Positions 10,291 through 21,019 are shown, counted from the stretch's first letter. The stretch is 64,000 nucleotides of DNA from Eriocheir sinensis (GCF_024679095.1 NC_066563.1:1533831-1597830), one strand, 5' to 3'. A program made the numbers and translations. The notes: a model not told the origin generated them from the sequence alone.

Positions 10291-10379
10291 CAGACGCAAT
10301 AATAATAACAATGAAAATGTATGGAGAAAAAATAGCATTACTGACTGCGAAAAACTCATTAAATTTGCGCATTACGAAA

Positions 10380-10985
10380 AAGTAAAGTACGACACGTCCT
10401 AAGCGGAAGCATTTTAAGGGAGAGGGAAGTTAAAAAAAGAAGAAGAAAACATCAACCCTTGCTTAGTAATGACCCGTGCCAAGCGTCCATAAATATTAAT
10501 TCGCTCTAATAAAATATAACGAAACGACGGAAAAAACACTCACAGAAACGGTACGATAATCACCCCCGTTTTGATGACGTCACCGGCGATTACGTCACGA
10601 TAACACGATAAGGCCGAGATGATTATCAGGGTTGCCAATTCCCTTCCTCCGACAAACCCTGGACGCCGATATCAAAGCAGGCAATCAGCGGGGAGTGACG
10701 GGCGTGGGCAGGCGACTCCCCGGGGCCATAACACACATATGCGACACCATAACGCCGGGAAGAGCGCCACTATAACGCCATCACAGGGGCTTACTCGCTG
10801 CTTCCCCGCTTAAACCCCTAAATTAAAAGGGCAAAGTGGCAACTCACCCCCCTTTAGGATGCATATAGGGGCCTCACGACCATCCATCTCGATCAGAAAC
10901 GGCCGTCACGTGCGGGGGAGATGTCGTTAATATTTATCTGGGGGCGAGGCGAGTTAGTCCAGCGTTATGCCTTGCAAGGGAGTGT
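10380..10985. other. Unique, CpG-containing sequence with CRE-like sites
   Basis: Single-copy sequence with frequent CG dinucleotides. TGACGTCA (10575-10582) and TTACGTCA (10590-10597) are consensus and near-consensus CREB/ATF sites 15 bp apart. GGGGAGT (10689-10695) and ACTCCCC (about 10714-10720) can pair as a short hairpin. No coding exon is recognisable. Confidence 0.45.
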
Positions 10986-11039
10986 TTGTTTTCCCATTTT
11001 CTTGTGTCGGTAATAGGGGATTCGGGTCTTAGACGGAAG

Positions 11040-11770
11040 CGGCTCAGCTGGCGGGAGACGGGGAAGAATGGGATGGTGCGGGAGGGAAAGAAGGGAAAGA
11101 CAGATAGGAGGAAAAGAGGGAGATATGGGAGAGTCCTAAGAATGGATGGAGGGAGGGATTACAAGGAGGAACAGAAGGAAATAGCGAAGGATAGGTGAGC
11201 AGAAAAGAAGGAAATATGCGATAGTCTGGGAAATGGTTGGTAGGGAAAGGTTACAAGGAAGAATAAAGAAAAAATGCGTCTGGAGAAAGAAGAGAAATAA
11301 GGATAAGAAAAAGAACAGCTGAAGGGGAGGTGGATGGACGGAGAAATTACAAAGAACAATAGATGGAAAGATGAGTTCAAAGAAAGACGAGAAAAAGAGA
11401 TTAGTAGGAAAACGAAGAAATGAATGTAGGAATGGAGGGAGGGAGGGATTATACAGAACAGATGAAACGATGGGAACAAAGAGCGAAAAGAGAAACACAT
11501 AAGATAAGGAAGGAGAAGAGAATGATGAACCGAGGAATGGAGGAAAGAAAATAGAAGTAAGAAGAAGAGTGGAGGAAAAGGAGGAGGAATGGAATGGCCG
11601 GAAAATACAGAGGAGGAAAGGTGAGGATGAAGAAAAGAGAGATGGATGAGTCGGTACGGGAAAGAGGAGGAAGAAAAGAGGGATGGATGAGCCGGCACGG
11701 GGAAGAGAAGAAAGGTAAGGAAAGATTGAGGTGGTAAAAAATCGCCCACAGAAAAGAAAAAAACAAAAGA
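11040..11770 (+). repeat. Purine block (GGAAA/GAGGA)
   Basis: About 730 bases of mostly A and G. GGATGGATGAG with GAAGAGAGG-type words is locally duplicated at 11630-11710. Minus-strand frames up to 237 codons are artefacts. Confidence 0.85.
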
Positions 11771-11909
11771 AAGGCGAAATGTGAACGACCTCCATCAATT
11801 TCTTTTCTTTATTTTTCTTTCCGGTTGCGGTGAGAATCTTTACCAACAAAAAAGATATATAAAAGAAAAGAAAAAGGAAACGTCTTAGAAAGCAACATAT
11901 TTGGATCCA

Positions 11910-11910
<1 letters not shown>

Positions 11911-11965
<55 letters not shown>
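11911..11965 (+). repeat. (CA)n microsatellite
   Basis: About 27 perfect CA units. Confidence 0.97.
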
Positions 11966-11968
<3 letters not shown>

Positions 11969-12195
11969 CGATATAATCATACAACCTTCTGGGAGTCTTG
12001 GGCTAATTCAGAGGGTTATTTTAGGCCACGTAAATAAATAAACCGACCCTTTCCATCACTTCCTCCCACCTGCCTCCCCCCTCCTCCACTCTCTCCTCCC
12101 CCCTCTCTCTTTTTTTATTGACAATGATACACTCGCGTCCGCAAAAGCTATTAAAACGTCGAGCGAGCTACGAGAGAGATAGAGCGAGCGAGCGG

Positions 12196-12198
<3 letters not shown>

Positions 12199-12264
<66 letters not shown>
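12199..12264 (+). repeat. (GA)n microsatellite
   Basis: About 33 GA units after a GAGCGAGCGAGCG start. Confidence 0.97.
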
Positions 12265-12266
<2 letters not shown>

Positions 12267-12373
12267 GAAAAAAAAAAGTGTACATTTCACAATAATCCAT
12301 GAAACGCGCCCCGCTCTGTACATCACACGGGATTTCAAAGGATTCCAAAATTGTCCTCTAATGGATTTGTAAC

Positions 12374-12394
12374 ACGGCGGCGGCGGCGGCGGCG
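12374..12394 (+). repeat. (CGG)n triplet repeat, ~7 units
   Basis: A pure CGG run, followed by two poly-A runs (12401-12411, 12420-12436). Confidence 0.95.
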
Positions 12395-12436
12395 CAACAA
12401 AAAAAAAAAAATGAATATGCAAAAAAAAAAAAAAAA

Positions 12437-12838
12437 TGTTTGGACTATCTCGCTATCTATCCACCGAATTGATAAAAGCTTTAGTGAAAATTTTTGCAGC
12501 TGATTATGAAGACCAACAGACTGATTGAATTATACACCAATTATGATGAGGTTTTCAATAGCGCGAGGCCTGCAGCTGTAAAAGTAAAAATCAATATATG
12601 TCATTATTCAATATATTTTTAGGTTTTTGTTTTGCTCATTGAAGGACTGACTGGATGGCTTACACTTTTTTTTTATGAGAGGCGTAAAATGAAATAAAAT
12701 GCTCTGAATCTACCGAATTTTTTGCTTCATGAGGTTCGTATTAAAGGTGAAAATGCACGAAAAAATGTGTCAAGCTTAATAAAAAAAGAAAAGTGAGAAA
12801 TTCAGTTAAATTATTCTAGTATTATTGACTTAAGCGCT
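12437..12838. other. Unique AT-rich sequence with one exon-like segment
   Basis: An acceptor-like TTTTTGCAG ends at 12499. The following frame is open from 12485 to 12613 and reads TNRLIELYTNYDEVF then NSARPAAVKVKINI. Its pattern (RL..L..Y......RP....V.V.I.I) loosely resembles the start of a Cys-loop receptor ligand-binding domain. The expected spacer after RP is missing and no clear donor is present, so this is weak. Confidence 0.12.
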
Positions 12839-12839
12839 G

Positions 12840-12877
<38 letters not shown>

Positions 12878-12910
12878 TGATATAGATAGTTAGATAGAGA
12901 GAGAGAGAAT
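12838..12910 (+). repeat. (GATA)n plus short (GA)n
   Basis: About 10 GATA units to 12878, then imperfect TAGATA and (GA)n to 12908. Confidence 0.95.
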
Positions 12911-12978
12911 AAATGTGTAAGACAGTCGAATAGTGAACAAATATGGAAACAAAAAAGAAGTAAAAAATAGATATACAA

Positions 12979-12980
<2 letters not shown>

Positions 12981-13010
<30 letters not shown>
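12981..13010 (+). repeat. (CT)n microsatellite
   Basis: About 14 CT units. Confidence 0.95.
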
Positions 13011-13011
<1 letters not shown>

Positions 13012-13311
13012 GGTGTCATATTTCACTTTCACTTTTCGGAGAGCATTTCATCGTATTATTTTAGGATTTTCTCACTCTTAATTTCTCACTCAAGACACGA
13101 CGATAAACGATAAAAAGAAATACACTTAACGAAAGGGGTTCAACGATTTTTTGGGGGGGACTATTGCACGAATTATATGTTCCTTTATGAGTGAGGTTTA
13201 TGTGGGTTTATTATTTTATCTATTGTTTTGTTTTTCTTTTGGTTTTGTTTACCTTTTTTTTTTATCTCTCACGTTTATGATTGATGTTTTTTTTTTTAGT
13301 GTTTTCTTTTT

Positions 13312-13312
<1 letters not shown>

Positions 13313-13374
<62 letters not shown>
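13313..13374 (+). repeat. (GT)n microsatellite
   Basis: About 30 GT units, preceded by T-rich sequence. Confidence 0.97.
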
Positions 13375-13377
<3 letters not shown>

Positions 13378-13439
13378 CAGAGAAGCTTTGTCAGGAATAT
13401 TCGTGTTCTATCGGCTTTAGTTTCCTTTTATTTTCTCTT

Positions 13440-13780
13440 ACATTGTTTTGCTGCTCCTTCTCTTCCGCCTCCCTCCTCCTCCTCCTTCTCCTCTTCCTTC
13501 CTGAGGCAAGACACATGGCCGTACTTAACCATGAGTCGATTTCGCAGCTATCAAGTCAATGCATCAGACCAATTCCTCCTCCTCTTCCTCCTCCTCCTCC
13601 TCCTCCTCTGTGTCTTTCTCTTCCTCTTCCTTCGTCTCTTCCTCCTCCTTCGTTTCCTGCTCTTTCGGTATTTCATCTCTCGGGTTTCTCATTCTTTCTT
13701 GTGGCTTCTCAATTTTATTATTTTTTTTTACATTTTATTTCGTTTCTGTGATTCCGTCAACGTTATCCGATAAGAAGTTC

Positions 13781-13855
<75 letters not shown>

Positions 13856-13985
13856 ACGCAACCTCTAGGTCCTCCTCGTCCTCCTTCTCCTTCTCTTTCT
13901 CCTCTTGCTACTGCTGTTGATTGTGCTCCTCCTCCTCCTCCTCCTCCTCCTCCTCCTCCTCCTCTTCCTCCTCCTCCATGCTTGC
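13440..13985 (+). repeat. Pyrimidine block with (TCC)n and (CT)n
   Basis: (TCC)n near 13575-13610, (CT)n at 13783-13851 (about 34 units) and (CTC)n at 13926-13979. The interval around 13495-13570 is mixed sequence. Ser/Leu/Pro-rich frames are artefacts. Confidence 0.9.
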
Positions 13986-14221
13986 ACCTTCACCTCTACT
14001 TAGGCACGTAATGCAACACTGAAATATGAGACCCAAAAACCGGGCCAACAAAAGGAAGATTTACGGTTCGCTTTTTGTAGCCGGCGGAGGGCGGAAGAAA
14101 GTTAGGCGAAGGGAAGGTTAATAGGGAGCCGAAAGTTAGCGGCAAGATGATCGAGTCTAAAAGAGGAAGAAAAGATTTGGGAAGAAACTCATGGTACGTA
14201 TTTCTTTTATCTTCCTTTGTG

Positions 14222-14279
14222 GTGGATACAAAAAGATAGATAGATAAATAGGTATAAATAGATAGATAGATAGATAGAA

Positions 14280-14313
<34 letters not shown>
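14222..14313 (+). repeat. (GATA)n and (GA)n compound repeat
   Basis: Imperfect GATA units from 14235 to 14292, then (GA)n to 14313. Confidence 0.93.
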
Positions 14314-14492
14314 TCAATCATTCTTTTTGATGGCCAATAGTTTCGTTTTTCTTTTTATTTATTTCTATTTTTTTCCAGTGTACGAGGCAGCACTTCTGAT
14401 GCATGAATAGACGGAATACATAGCAACACACACACATATACACACACACATGGTATTTTTACTCTAGAAACGCTATAGAAATGATTATAATA

Positions 14493-14496
<4 letters not shown>

Positions 14497-14544
<48 letters not shown>
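14497..14544 (+). repeat. (GT)n microsatellite
   Basis: About 23 GT units. Confidence 0.97.
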
Positions 14545-14545
<1 letters not shown>

Positions 14546-14590
14546 AGGGTACATACTGGCAGGAAATAATTATACCGAGATGAGAGTACA

Positions 14591-14690
<100 letters not shown>

Positions 14691-14924
14691 CTGGTTGATT
14701 TGGAGGCAATATTCCTCCAGCAGGGTTCACTTGGAGGTAATTATTCTCTTGGCTGATTATCTCCTCCTAACTTTCCTCCACTAAACTTCCTCCACGCTCT
14801 TTCCTTCCAGTCTTATTTCTTTTTTTCCTTCGAGGCTTCCTTTTGCTTATCCATCGCAGACCGACCGAGAATAAACTTCCCTCGGTTACTGGGAACGAAG
14901 AAGAAAAGGTTTAGCTCAAAAGAA

Positions 14925-14985
14925 AGGGGAAGGAGAGGAGGAGGAGAGGGAGGAGGAGGAGGAGCTGGAGGGAGAGGAGGATTAC
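14925..14985 (+). repeat. (GGA)n tract
   Basis: GGAGAGGAGGAGGAG-type purines. Confidence 0.85.
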
Positions 14986-15120
14986 AATAAATTTATATAT
15001 GGAAATATGGAAAGACAAAATTTAGAGATAACGAGACTGCATGTTTTCGTGTTTTAATCCATTCGTCTATGACCTGCCGACGAGCAAAGAATCTTTTCCC
15101 TAGGTTCGCGAACGTTTAAT

Positions 15121-15368
15121 TTAACCCCTTGACTGCGGATTTCCTACAAAGACATCACCAAGATACAGGAACGGAGCAAAAAGTGGCTGCTACAATTCAA
15201 TGAAGAAAAATGTAAAGTCATGCACCTTGGGAGGGGATATCCAGCACACCAATACCACATGGGAAACACTTCACTATCCACCACAGAGGCAGAGAAAGAC
15301 CTAGGATTATAAGTTCACCCGGCTACCAGTGAAAGCCAAATCCGTGCCAATCGCAGCGGACGGGTTAA
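15121..15368. mobile_element. piggyBac-like MITE (TTAA-flanked, 248 bp) carrying a LINE fragment
   Basis: The left end reads TTAACCCCTTGACTGCGGAT. The right end, reverse complemented, reads TTAACCCGTCCGCTGCGATT and then GGCACGGATTT. Both ends therefore start TTAACCC and share CTGC and GGATTT words in inverted orientation. TTAA target duplications with CCC-starting termini are typical of piggyBac-superfamily elements. No transposase is present. The inverted match is imperfect, so a non-autonomous relic is inferred. Confidence 0.55.
15133..15309 (+). pseudogene. Non-LTR retrotransposon reverse transcriptase relic
   Basis: The frame starting after a TGA (15130-15132) reads DITKIQERSKKW, then LLQFNEEKCKVMHLG and TTEAEKDLGL, and ends at TAA 15310-15312. 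W..QFN..KCKVMHLG and the downstream EKDLG motif are the conserved region just C-terminal of the YADD palm motif in Jockey/CR1-type LINE reverse transcriptases. The catalytic YADD and the rest of the protein are absent, and no start codon is expected. It lies inside the TTAA-flanked element, so it was either captured by it or was inserted into it. The family name beyond LINE is uncertain. Confidence 0.8.
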
Positions 15369-15640
15369 TTTGATCAACCTGAAGGAGGCAGGAGCTCCCA
15401 ACCAGCTCTACGAACAGTTACAATATCTAGGAACCACGTGCAAGATTTTACAGGTGGCAAAGTTGAAGAAAATTGTCAGTTAATCGATCCATTGATTAAT
15501 CAGCTTAAGGTCTAGATGGTCAGCGTTACGAAAGATTGTAGCAAAGGCTTTACGCGCGCCTCCCGTTTTGTTGTTGACACTATTCGCTGTCTTGAAGCAG
15601 AATGAGTATTATAAGAAGAGAGAGTCCCACAACATTCAGC
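15369..15640. other. Unique sequence, no gene identified
   Basis: Mixed single-copy sequence. TTAATC and GATTAA (about 15480-15500) form a small inverted repeat. No coding signal. Confidence 0.4.
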
Positions 15641-15649
15641 AAGGAAAGG

Positions 15650-15740
15650 AGTTATGAAAGAAAGAAAGGAGAAAGATGAAAAGGAGGAAGAGGAGAAGGA
15701 GGAGAAGGAGGAGGAGGAGGAGGAGGAGGAAAGAAGGAAA
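15650..15740 (+). repeat. Purine tract with (GGA)n
   Basis: GAAAGGAGAAAG grading into (AGG)n at 15698-15730. A pyrimidine block starts 30 bp later. Confidence 0.9.
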
Positions 15741-15759
15741 TATCATATGGATTTCTCTC

Positions 15760-15990
15760 TCTTTCATGCTGATCACCTTTTTCCTTCCTCCTCTTTCCTC
15801 ACCAATTCTCCTTCTCTTCCACCACGGCTTCCACCTGCTCCCCCTCTTCCTCTTCCTTCACCACCACCATTTCCTGCTTCCTCCTCCTCCTCCTCTTCCT
15901 CCTTCTCCTTCCGCGAAACATATCCAGAGTCTAACTTCTCTTTCAGCTTTCATCCTCTAATGTTACAGGTCCCTTCTCTCCACCCTGCCT

Positions 15991-16070
<80 letters not shown>

Positions 16071-16180
16071 TCTCTCTCTCTCTCTCTCAATCTCTCTCTT
16101 CTCTCTCCTCTTAACTTCCACCTGTACTAACTTCTCTCCTCCTTACTCCTCCTTCTCCTCCTCCATTGCCTTCCTTCTTA
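15760..16180 (+). repeat. Pyrimidine block with long (CT)n
   Basis: C/T-rich sequence, then (CT)n at 15990-16088 with single interruptions (CA at 16065), and TCC-rich sequence to 16180. Confidence 0.93.
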
Positions 16181-16430
16181 CTCTCCTACAGCACCTTCAT
16201 CCATAGTCTCCCTATATTAATTCTACTTCATCCATAGACTCCCTTTTACTTCTCCTTCAGCACTTTCATCCATGATCTTCCTTTAATTAAAACCTACATT
16301 CATAGTCTCCCTTAACTCTCCTCCTGCACCTTCCTCCATACTCTCCCTTTATTAACTCTACTTCGTCCATGGCCTCAACTTCATCCATATCCCCCCTTTA
16401 ACTCTCCTCCATCACCTTCATCTCCTCGAA
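16180..16430 (+). repeat. Degenerate minisatellite (TTCATCCATAGTCTCCCTTT type)
   Basis: TTCATCCATAGTCTCCCTAT, TTCATCCATAGACTCCCTTT, ATTCATAGTCTCCCTTAAC and CTTCCTCCATACTCTCCCTTT recur with irregular 30-60 bp spacing and shared TTAACTCTACTTC linkers. Confidence 0.75.
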
Positions 16431-16700
16431 TCGCCGTCAGCGTGGGAGGCGGAGGACCAACGCCACAAATCCTGTCATTCATGAACTACACGAAGGGCCA
16501 GGCGTGCTGCAAGCCGGTACTTTGGGCTTGTTTATATTCATCACGAAGCCACAGGTCGCGTGTAAGCCCCGGCATCCTGAAGGTAGGTCTCTCAGGTAAC
16601 GACCAACCCACCTGAGCCCTTGACATTTGTGGAGGTAGGTAAGTACTGGGTGGAGGATGATGCGAGGGAGGGAGGGAGGAAGGGAGGGATAGGTAGGGAG
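16431..16700. other. Unique GC-moderate sequence, no gene identified
   Basis: Single-copy sequence in this window. No domain or splice-site pair could be assigned. It ends in GGGAGGGAGG-rich purines before (GA)n at 16708-16728. Confidence 0.4.
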
Positions 16701-16801
16701 GCACACAGAGAGAGAGAGAGAGAGAGATATGAAATATAAATGAAAACATGACTCCTTCTCTCTAACTTCTCTGTCAATAACGTAATCGGAAGTCCCTCTT
16801 G

Positions 16802-16805
<4 letters not shown>

Positions 16806-16865
<60 letters not shown>
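16806..16865 (+). repeat. (CT)n microsatellite
   Basis: About 29 CT units. Confidence 0.97.
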
Positions 16866-16868
<3 letters not shown>

Positions 16869-17014
16869 CGCTCCTGCCGTGGCGTGTCTCGGGATCGATA
16901 GCTTCCAAATCTCAGATAATTACATCAGGAGGCAACATCTGGCCCAGCGCGCGGTGCTGCCCCGGGCGTGTCTCAGGGGCCGGGAGGCTTTGATACTCAG
17001 TGGGCGCCAGTTAT

Positions 17015-17174
17015 GAAGGTGTGTGTGGGAGGGGAGGGGGGGAGTGGGGGGGGATCTGAGAGTATGTGGGGGGGAGGGTTATGTGTGTATGGTTGAGGGG
17101 GGTCCGTGTGTGTGAGTGTGTGTGGCGGGGGACGGGGGGGAGGCTGTTTGTTTGTGTGTGTATATATGTGTTTC

Positions 17175-17205
<31 letters not shown>
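17015..17205 (+). repeat. G-rich and (GT)n region
   Basis: G-runs of 4-8 separated by short linkers (17030-17150), then (GT)n at 17174-17196 ending in CGCGCGCG. The G-runs could form G-quadruplexes on the plus strand. Confidence 0.8.
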
Positions 17206-17350
17206 TATTCCCGTATACAAGAGAAGATGGCGCCACTATAAACACTTGCCTGCGCCATGACGGGCCGGCGCCAAATACCATCTAGGCCCCTCAAGCAAGC
17301 CTACCGGCGCTATAGGTTCAGACGTTAAAAAAAAATAAAAATAAAAAAAA
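17206..17350 (+). repeat. Family D dispersed repeat, copy 2, with A-rich tail
   Basis: GGCGCCACTATAAACACTTGC, GCGCCATGACGGGCCGGCGCC and AAGCCTACCGGCGCTATAGG match copy 1 at 8.65-8.76 kb in order. The element ends in A-runs (17326-17350), as expected of a retroposed SINE. Confidence 0.7.
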
Positions 17351-17659
17351 CTTTACCTCGCAGAACTGAAAGGAAAAATAAACCAAAATAAACCAGAAGA
17401 GGATTATGTTGATTCATATTCTTCCGCAGGGTTCAGGAAAACAACCCCATACAACACACCAAACACACACACACACAGACCCCTTGAATACTAAACCAAG
17501 GGACAGATTAAAAAGGGAAGAAATAACACATACACTAAAAAATTCCAGCAGTGAAATATGAAGTAAAAGCCGAGGAGGGTGAATAGGTATTTTCAGACAT
17601 AGACATTTCTGTTGAACCACAAAAAAATACTGGAACATTTTTACGTATCCATCTATTAC

Positions 17660-18130
17660 CACAACCACTACAACCACTACCACTACCACCACCACCACCA
17701 CCACCACCACCATTACTACCACTACCACTACCACCATCACCACCACCACCACCATGACTACCACTACCACCACCACCATCACCACCCCCACCACCACCAC
17801 CATGACTACCACCACCACCACCACCACCATTACTACCACTACCACCATCACCACCACCACAACAACGAATACTACTACAACCACCACCACCACCACCACC
17901 ACCAAGATTACTACTACTACGACCACCAACACCACCACCATTACTACCACTACCACCACCACCACCACCACCACCACCATTACTACCACTACCACCACTA
18001 CCACTACCACCATGACTACCACTACCACCACCACCACCACCACCATTACTACCACTACCACTACCACCACCACCACCACCACTAGTACTACCACCACCAC
18101 CACCACCACCACCACCACCAATATCAACCT
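17660..18130 (+). repeat. (ACC)n/(ACT) triplet array, ~470 bp
   Basis: Imperfect ACC triplets with ACT, ATC and ATG variants. Six-frame translation gives poly-His/Tyr, poly-Thr and poly-Val frames of up to 268 codons, all composition artefacts. A variant unit CCATTACTACCACTACC recurs at about 17710, 17827, 17938, 17978 and 18045, so a loose higher-order structure is present. Confidence 0.95.
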
Positions 18131-18229
18131 CCTTACCACACCAATAAAATCATTAGCATTACAACAACGGCCACAAGAACTACCACAACCTCCACAAGTA
18201 CCTCCATAATCTACTACCACAATCTACTA

Positions 18230-18405
18230 CCACAGCCTCCACAAGTACCACCACAGTATCACCAACAGTATCACAACACCAGTATCAGTTCCACCATCAC
18301 CACCACTGTCCCCCCACTACTCCCCCCATACCCCTACCACCACCACCACCACTGCCTCCCCCACCACCACCACCACCACCATCACCACCACCAGCTCTTC
18401 CATTT
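18230..18405 (+). repeat. Second (ACC)n tract
   Basis: CCACCACCACCACC runs separated by C-rich linkers, about 100 bp beyond the main array. Confidence 0.85.
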
Positions 18406-18546
18406 CCCGACACACTAGGCGAGACACGCACGCTTCCACCACCCTCGGGAATGGATGAAGTTCCCTTTCTTGCGCGTGTCACCTGCGTCAGCGTCAAAGG
18501 TGAGCGTTAACGAGTAACATAATTGAGAACAAACAGGTGTAAATAG

Positions 18547-18547
<1 letters not shown>

Positions 18548-18628
<81 letters not shown>
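18548..18628 (+). repeat. (GT)n microsatellite, ~39 units
   Basis: Perfect GT run. Confidence 0.97.
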
Positions 18629-18630
<2 letters not shown>

Positions 18631-18671
18631 CGAATCTCTCCCTTGCACTGCTCTCTCCCTCGTGTCTTCCT

Positions 18672-18726
18672 ACCTCCTCCTCCTCCTTCTCCTCCTCCTC
18701 CTTCTCTTCCTCCTCCTCCTCCTCCT
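18672..18726 (+). repeat. (TCC)n microsatellite
   Basis: TCC triplets with TTC variants. Confidence 0.93.
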
Positions 18727-18811
18727 GGTGAACACTTGGGGATCGGCAGCAAATGGTTTCCGTTGGACTTGTAATGACCTGTGTGTGTTGTGACTAATTG
18801 TGTGCGTGTGT

Positions 18812-18817
<6 letters not shown>

Positions 18818-18880
<63 letters not shown>
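18818..18880 (+). repeat. (GT)n microsatellite
   Basis: About 30 GT units, preceded by GTGTGCGTGTG variants. Confidence 0.97.
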
Positions 18881-18882
<2 letters not shown>

Positions 18883-18989
18883 AAGCTTAGAAATGGCGCA
18901 GTAATCGGAATACTATACAAAATTCATAACATTTGAGAGAGAGAGACGGCTAGCTGGCCAATAGGAGTGGAATTGAAATGCAAATGAAA

Positions 18990-19890
18990 GTAGAAATGGG
19001 AAGACGACTTCTCATGAGACCACGAGGAGGGAAGGAGACAAGAAGGGAAGGAGAGGAGGAGGAGGGAGGGAGGAGGGAAGGAGGTAGGAGAGGAGAGGGA
19101 AGGATGGAGCAGACGAGAGGAGGGAGAGAGGACAAGAGTGAAGTAGACAAGAAAGAAAGGAGGGAAGGAGGGAGGAAGAGGAAAGGAAAGGTAGGAGAGA
19201 GGAAAGGGAAGGTAAGAGGGAGGAGTGGAGAGAAGGGAGTAAGGAGAGGAGACATGGGAGGGATGACAAGGGAGAGAAGGAAATAATAGAGGAGAGTGAG
19301 AGAAAAGGAAGAAGAGTAAAGATGAGAAAAGGAGAGACGAGAGAGGAGAGGAAGGAGGGAGGAAAGGAAGGAAGAAGACAAGAAACGAAGAATGGAAGGA
19401 GAAAAGGGAGGGAGAGAGATTAGGAAAGACAGAAGGTAATTTGGTGAGAAGGATAAGAGAAAAAGATAAATGAGAATTCTGATAATATGCATGAAGGAAA
19501 GGGTGAGTTGTGGAAAGGACAAGGAGAAATAAAAATGGAGAAAAAAAAACAAGATAAGTCGAGCAGGGAGGAATAAGATAAAGAGAAAGGGAAAAGGGGA
19601 AACTGGGAAGACTAATGAACGAAGGAAAGTGGAAAAGAAGTGAGAAAAAGGGAAGCAGGGAAGGAAAAAAGGTAGGTAGGAAAATAAGTAAAGTGGGAAG
19701 GTAAAAAAATGGATGAGGGAAGAAGGAAAAATGGATAAAAGAGTAAGGAAGGAAGAGAGAAGGAATGTAGGAAAGATACAATGATGACAGACGGAAAGGG
19801 ACGAGGAAAAGGAGAGATGGAAAAGAGGGAAGGTCAATATAAAGACAACAAAAGGAAAAGGACCAAGAAAATTAGAAACCGGGAGGAAAG
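18990..19890 (+). repeat. Purine block (~900 bp)
   Basis: GGAGGGAGGAAGG near 19045-19210 decays to AAGGAAA-type sequence. Minus-strand frames of 285 and 333 codons are artefacts. Confidence 0.9.
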
Positions 19891-20081
19891 GAGACACCGG
19901 CGGAAGTTTGGGACAAGACCCCCCCCCCCACCCACACACACACACACACATACCTCGCCGGACACACGTACCTTAAAACCAAACATAAAACTCACCAGGG
20001 AAATCTTCGCATATATATATTCCTGAAATTTAAATGTACTTAGACGCCACGAGCCAACCACAAAGCAGGGACAAAATGGAA

Positions 20082-20085
<4 letters not shown>

Positions 20086-20162
<77 letters not shown>
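20086..20162 (+). repeat. (CA)n microsatellite, ~38 units
   Basis: Perfect CA run. A shorter one lies at 19930-19950. Confidence 0.97.
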
Positions 20163-20166
<4 letters not shown>

Positions 20167-20440
20167 CAAACATGCAGAAAATCAACCCAAATAAATTCAT
20201 GAATGTAGGCAGCGAGCGCGCATGTACACACCTGAGATTCATTAGGCCAGGAGGGTAAAAAGAAGCAAAAATCCAGATATAAGTGAAAGACGATCTGGAG
20301 TGTGCATTCAAATAGGATCCCAGGGCACTCGCTCGGTCCGGATCCTCCTACATAAAGGATTGAGTGGCCGCAGGTTTTGAGGAGTCGATAGACGTGGTAT
20401 TTTTGGCGCTACGGATTTCTTGCATCATCGTAAAATCTCT
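20163..20440. other. Unique sequence, no gene identified
   Basis: Mixed single-copy sequence with no open frame or domain of note. Confidence 0.4.
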
Positions 20441-20910
20441 AATGCATTTCAGACTATTCGTGTTTTTCCATCTGCGATTTTCAACAGCAAGCTCGACGTA
20501 TTAAGCATTTTCCTAGTATTTTCTTGTTTATTTTACATGTTTAGCTTATCTTTTATTAGTTCATCCATTTTCTTAAGACCATTCGCATACTTTCAAACTT
20601 CTGCGATTTCAAAAACACCAAACATCACGCATTTAACATTTCTCCTTCATTTCCTTAAGCTTTTTCCTCTTATTCTATGTTTAGCTGCTCCTCTATTAAT
20701 ACTTCCTACTTATTTCCATTTATTTCCTCAAGATCATTCGTTTATTTTCAAACTTCTACGATTTCAAAAACACCAAACATCACGCATTGAACATTTTCTC
20801 TTCATTTCCTTGTTTCTTTTATAATCATACCTGCTCTTCTATTAGTCCTACCGTTTCCCTAAGTTATCCCATATATATACACTTAGCTCCTGTTCTATTA
20901 GTTCTCCCTT
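20440..20910 (+). repeat. Degenerate tandem repeat, ~130-155 bp unit, about 3 copies
   Basis: CTGCGATTTCAAAAACACC and CAAACATCACGCATT occur near 20600 and again near 20757. The preceding AGA(C/T)CATTCG anchors are at about 20575 and 20730. A more diverged first copy begins with AGACTATTCG near 20450. Confidence 0.85.
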
Positions 20911-21019
20911 ACTCATCGGTATATTATGGAAATTTCTGTATCGGGGAAAAAATCAAGTATATCTCCGTCCGAGTGGAAGAAGTGGCCTAAATTCTTTATT
21001 ATATGGACAGCCGTTTCAG

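Noticed and set aside
9586..10359. 257-codon Cys/Leu/Ser/Val-rich frame resembling a membrane protein
   Set aside because: It follows CAGA-type repeats; the hydrophobicity comes from repeat composition.
17414..18220. 268-codon poly-Val frame and opposite His/Tyr-rich and Thr-rich frames
   Set aside because: Pure consequence of the (ACC)n array; a His-rich metal-binding protein is not supported.
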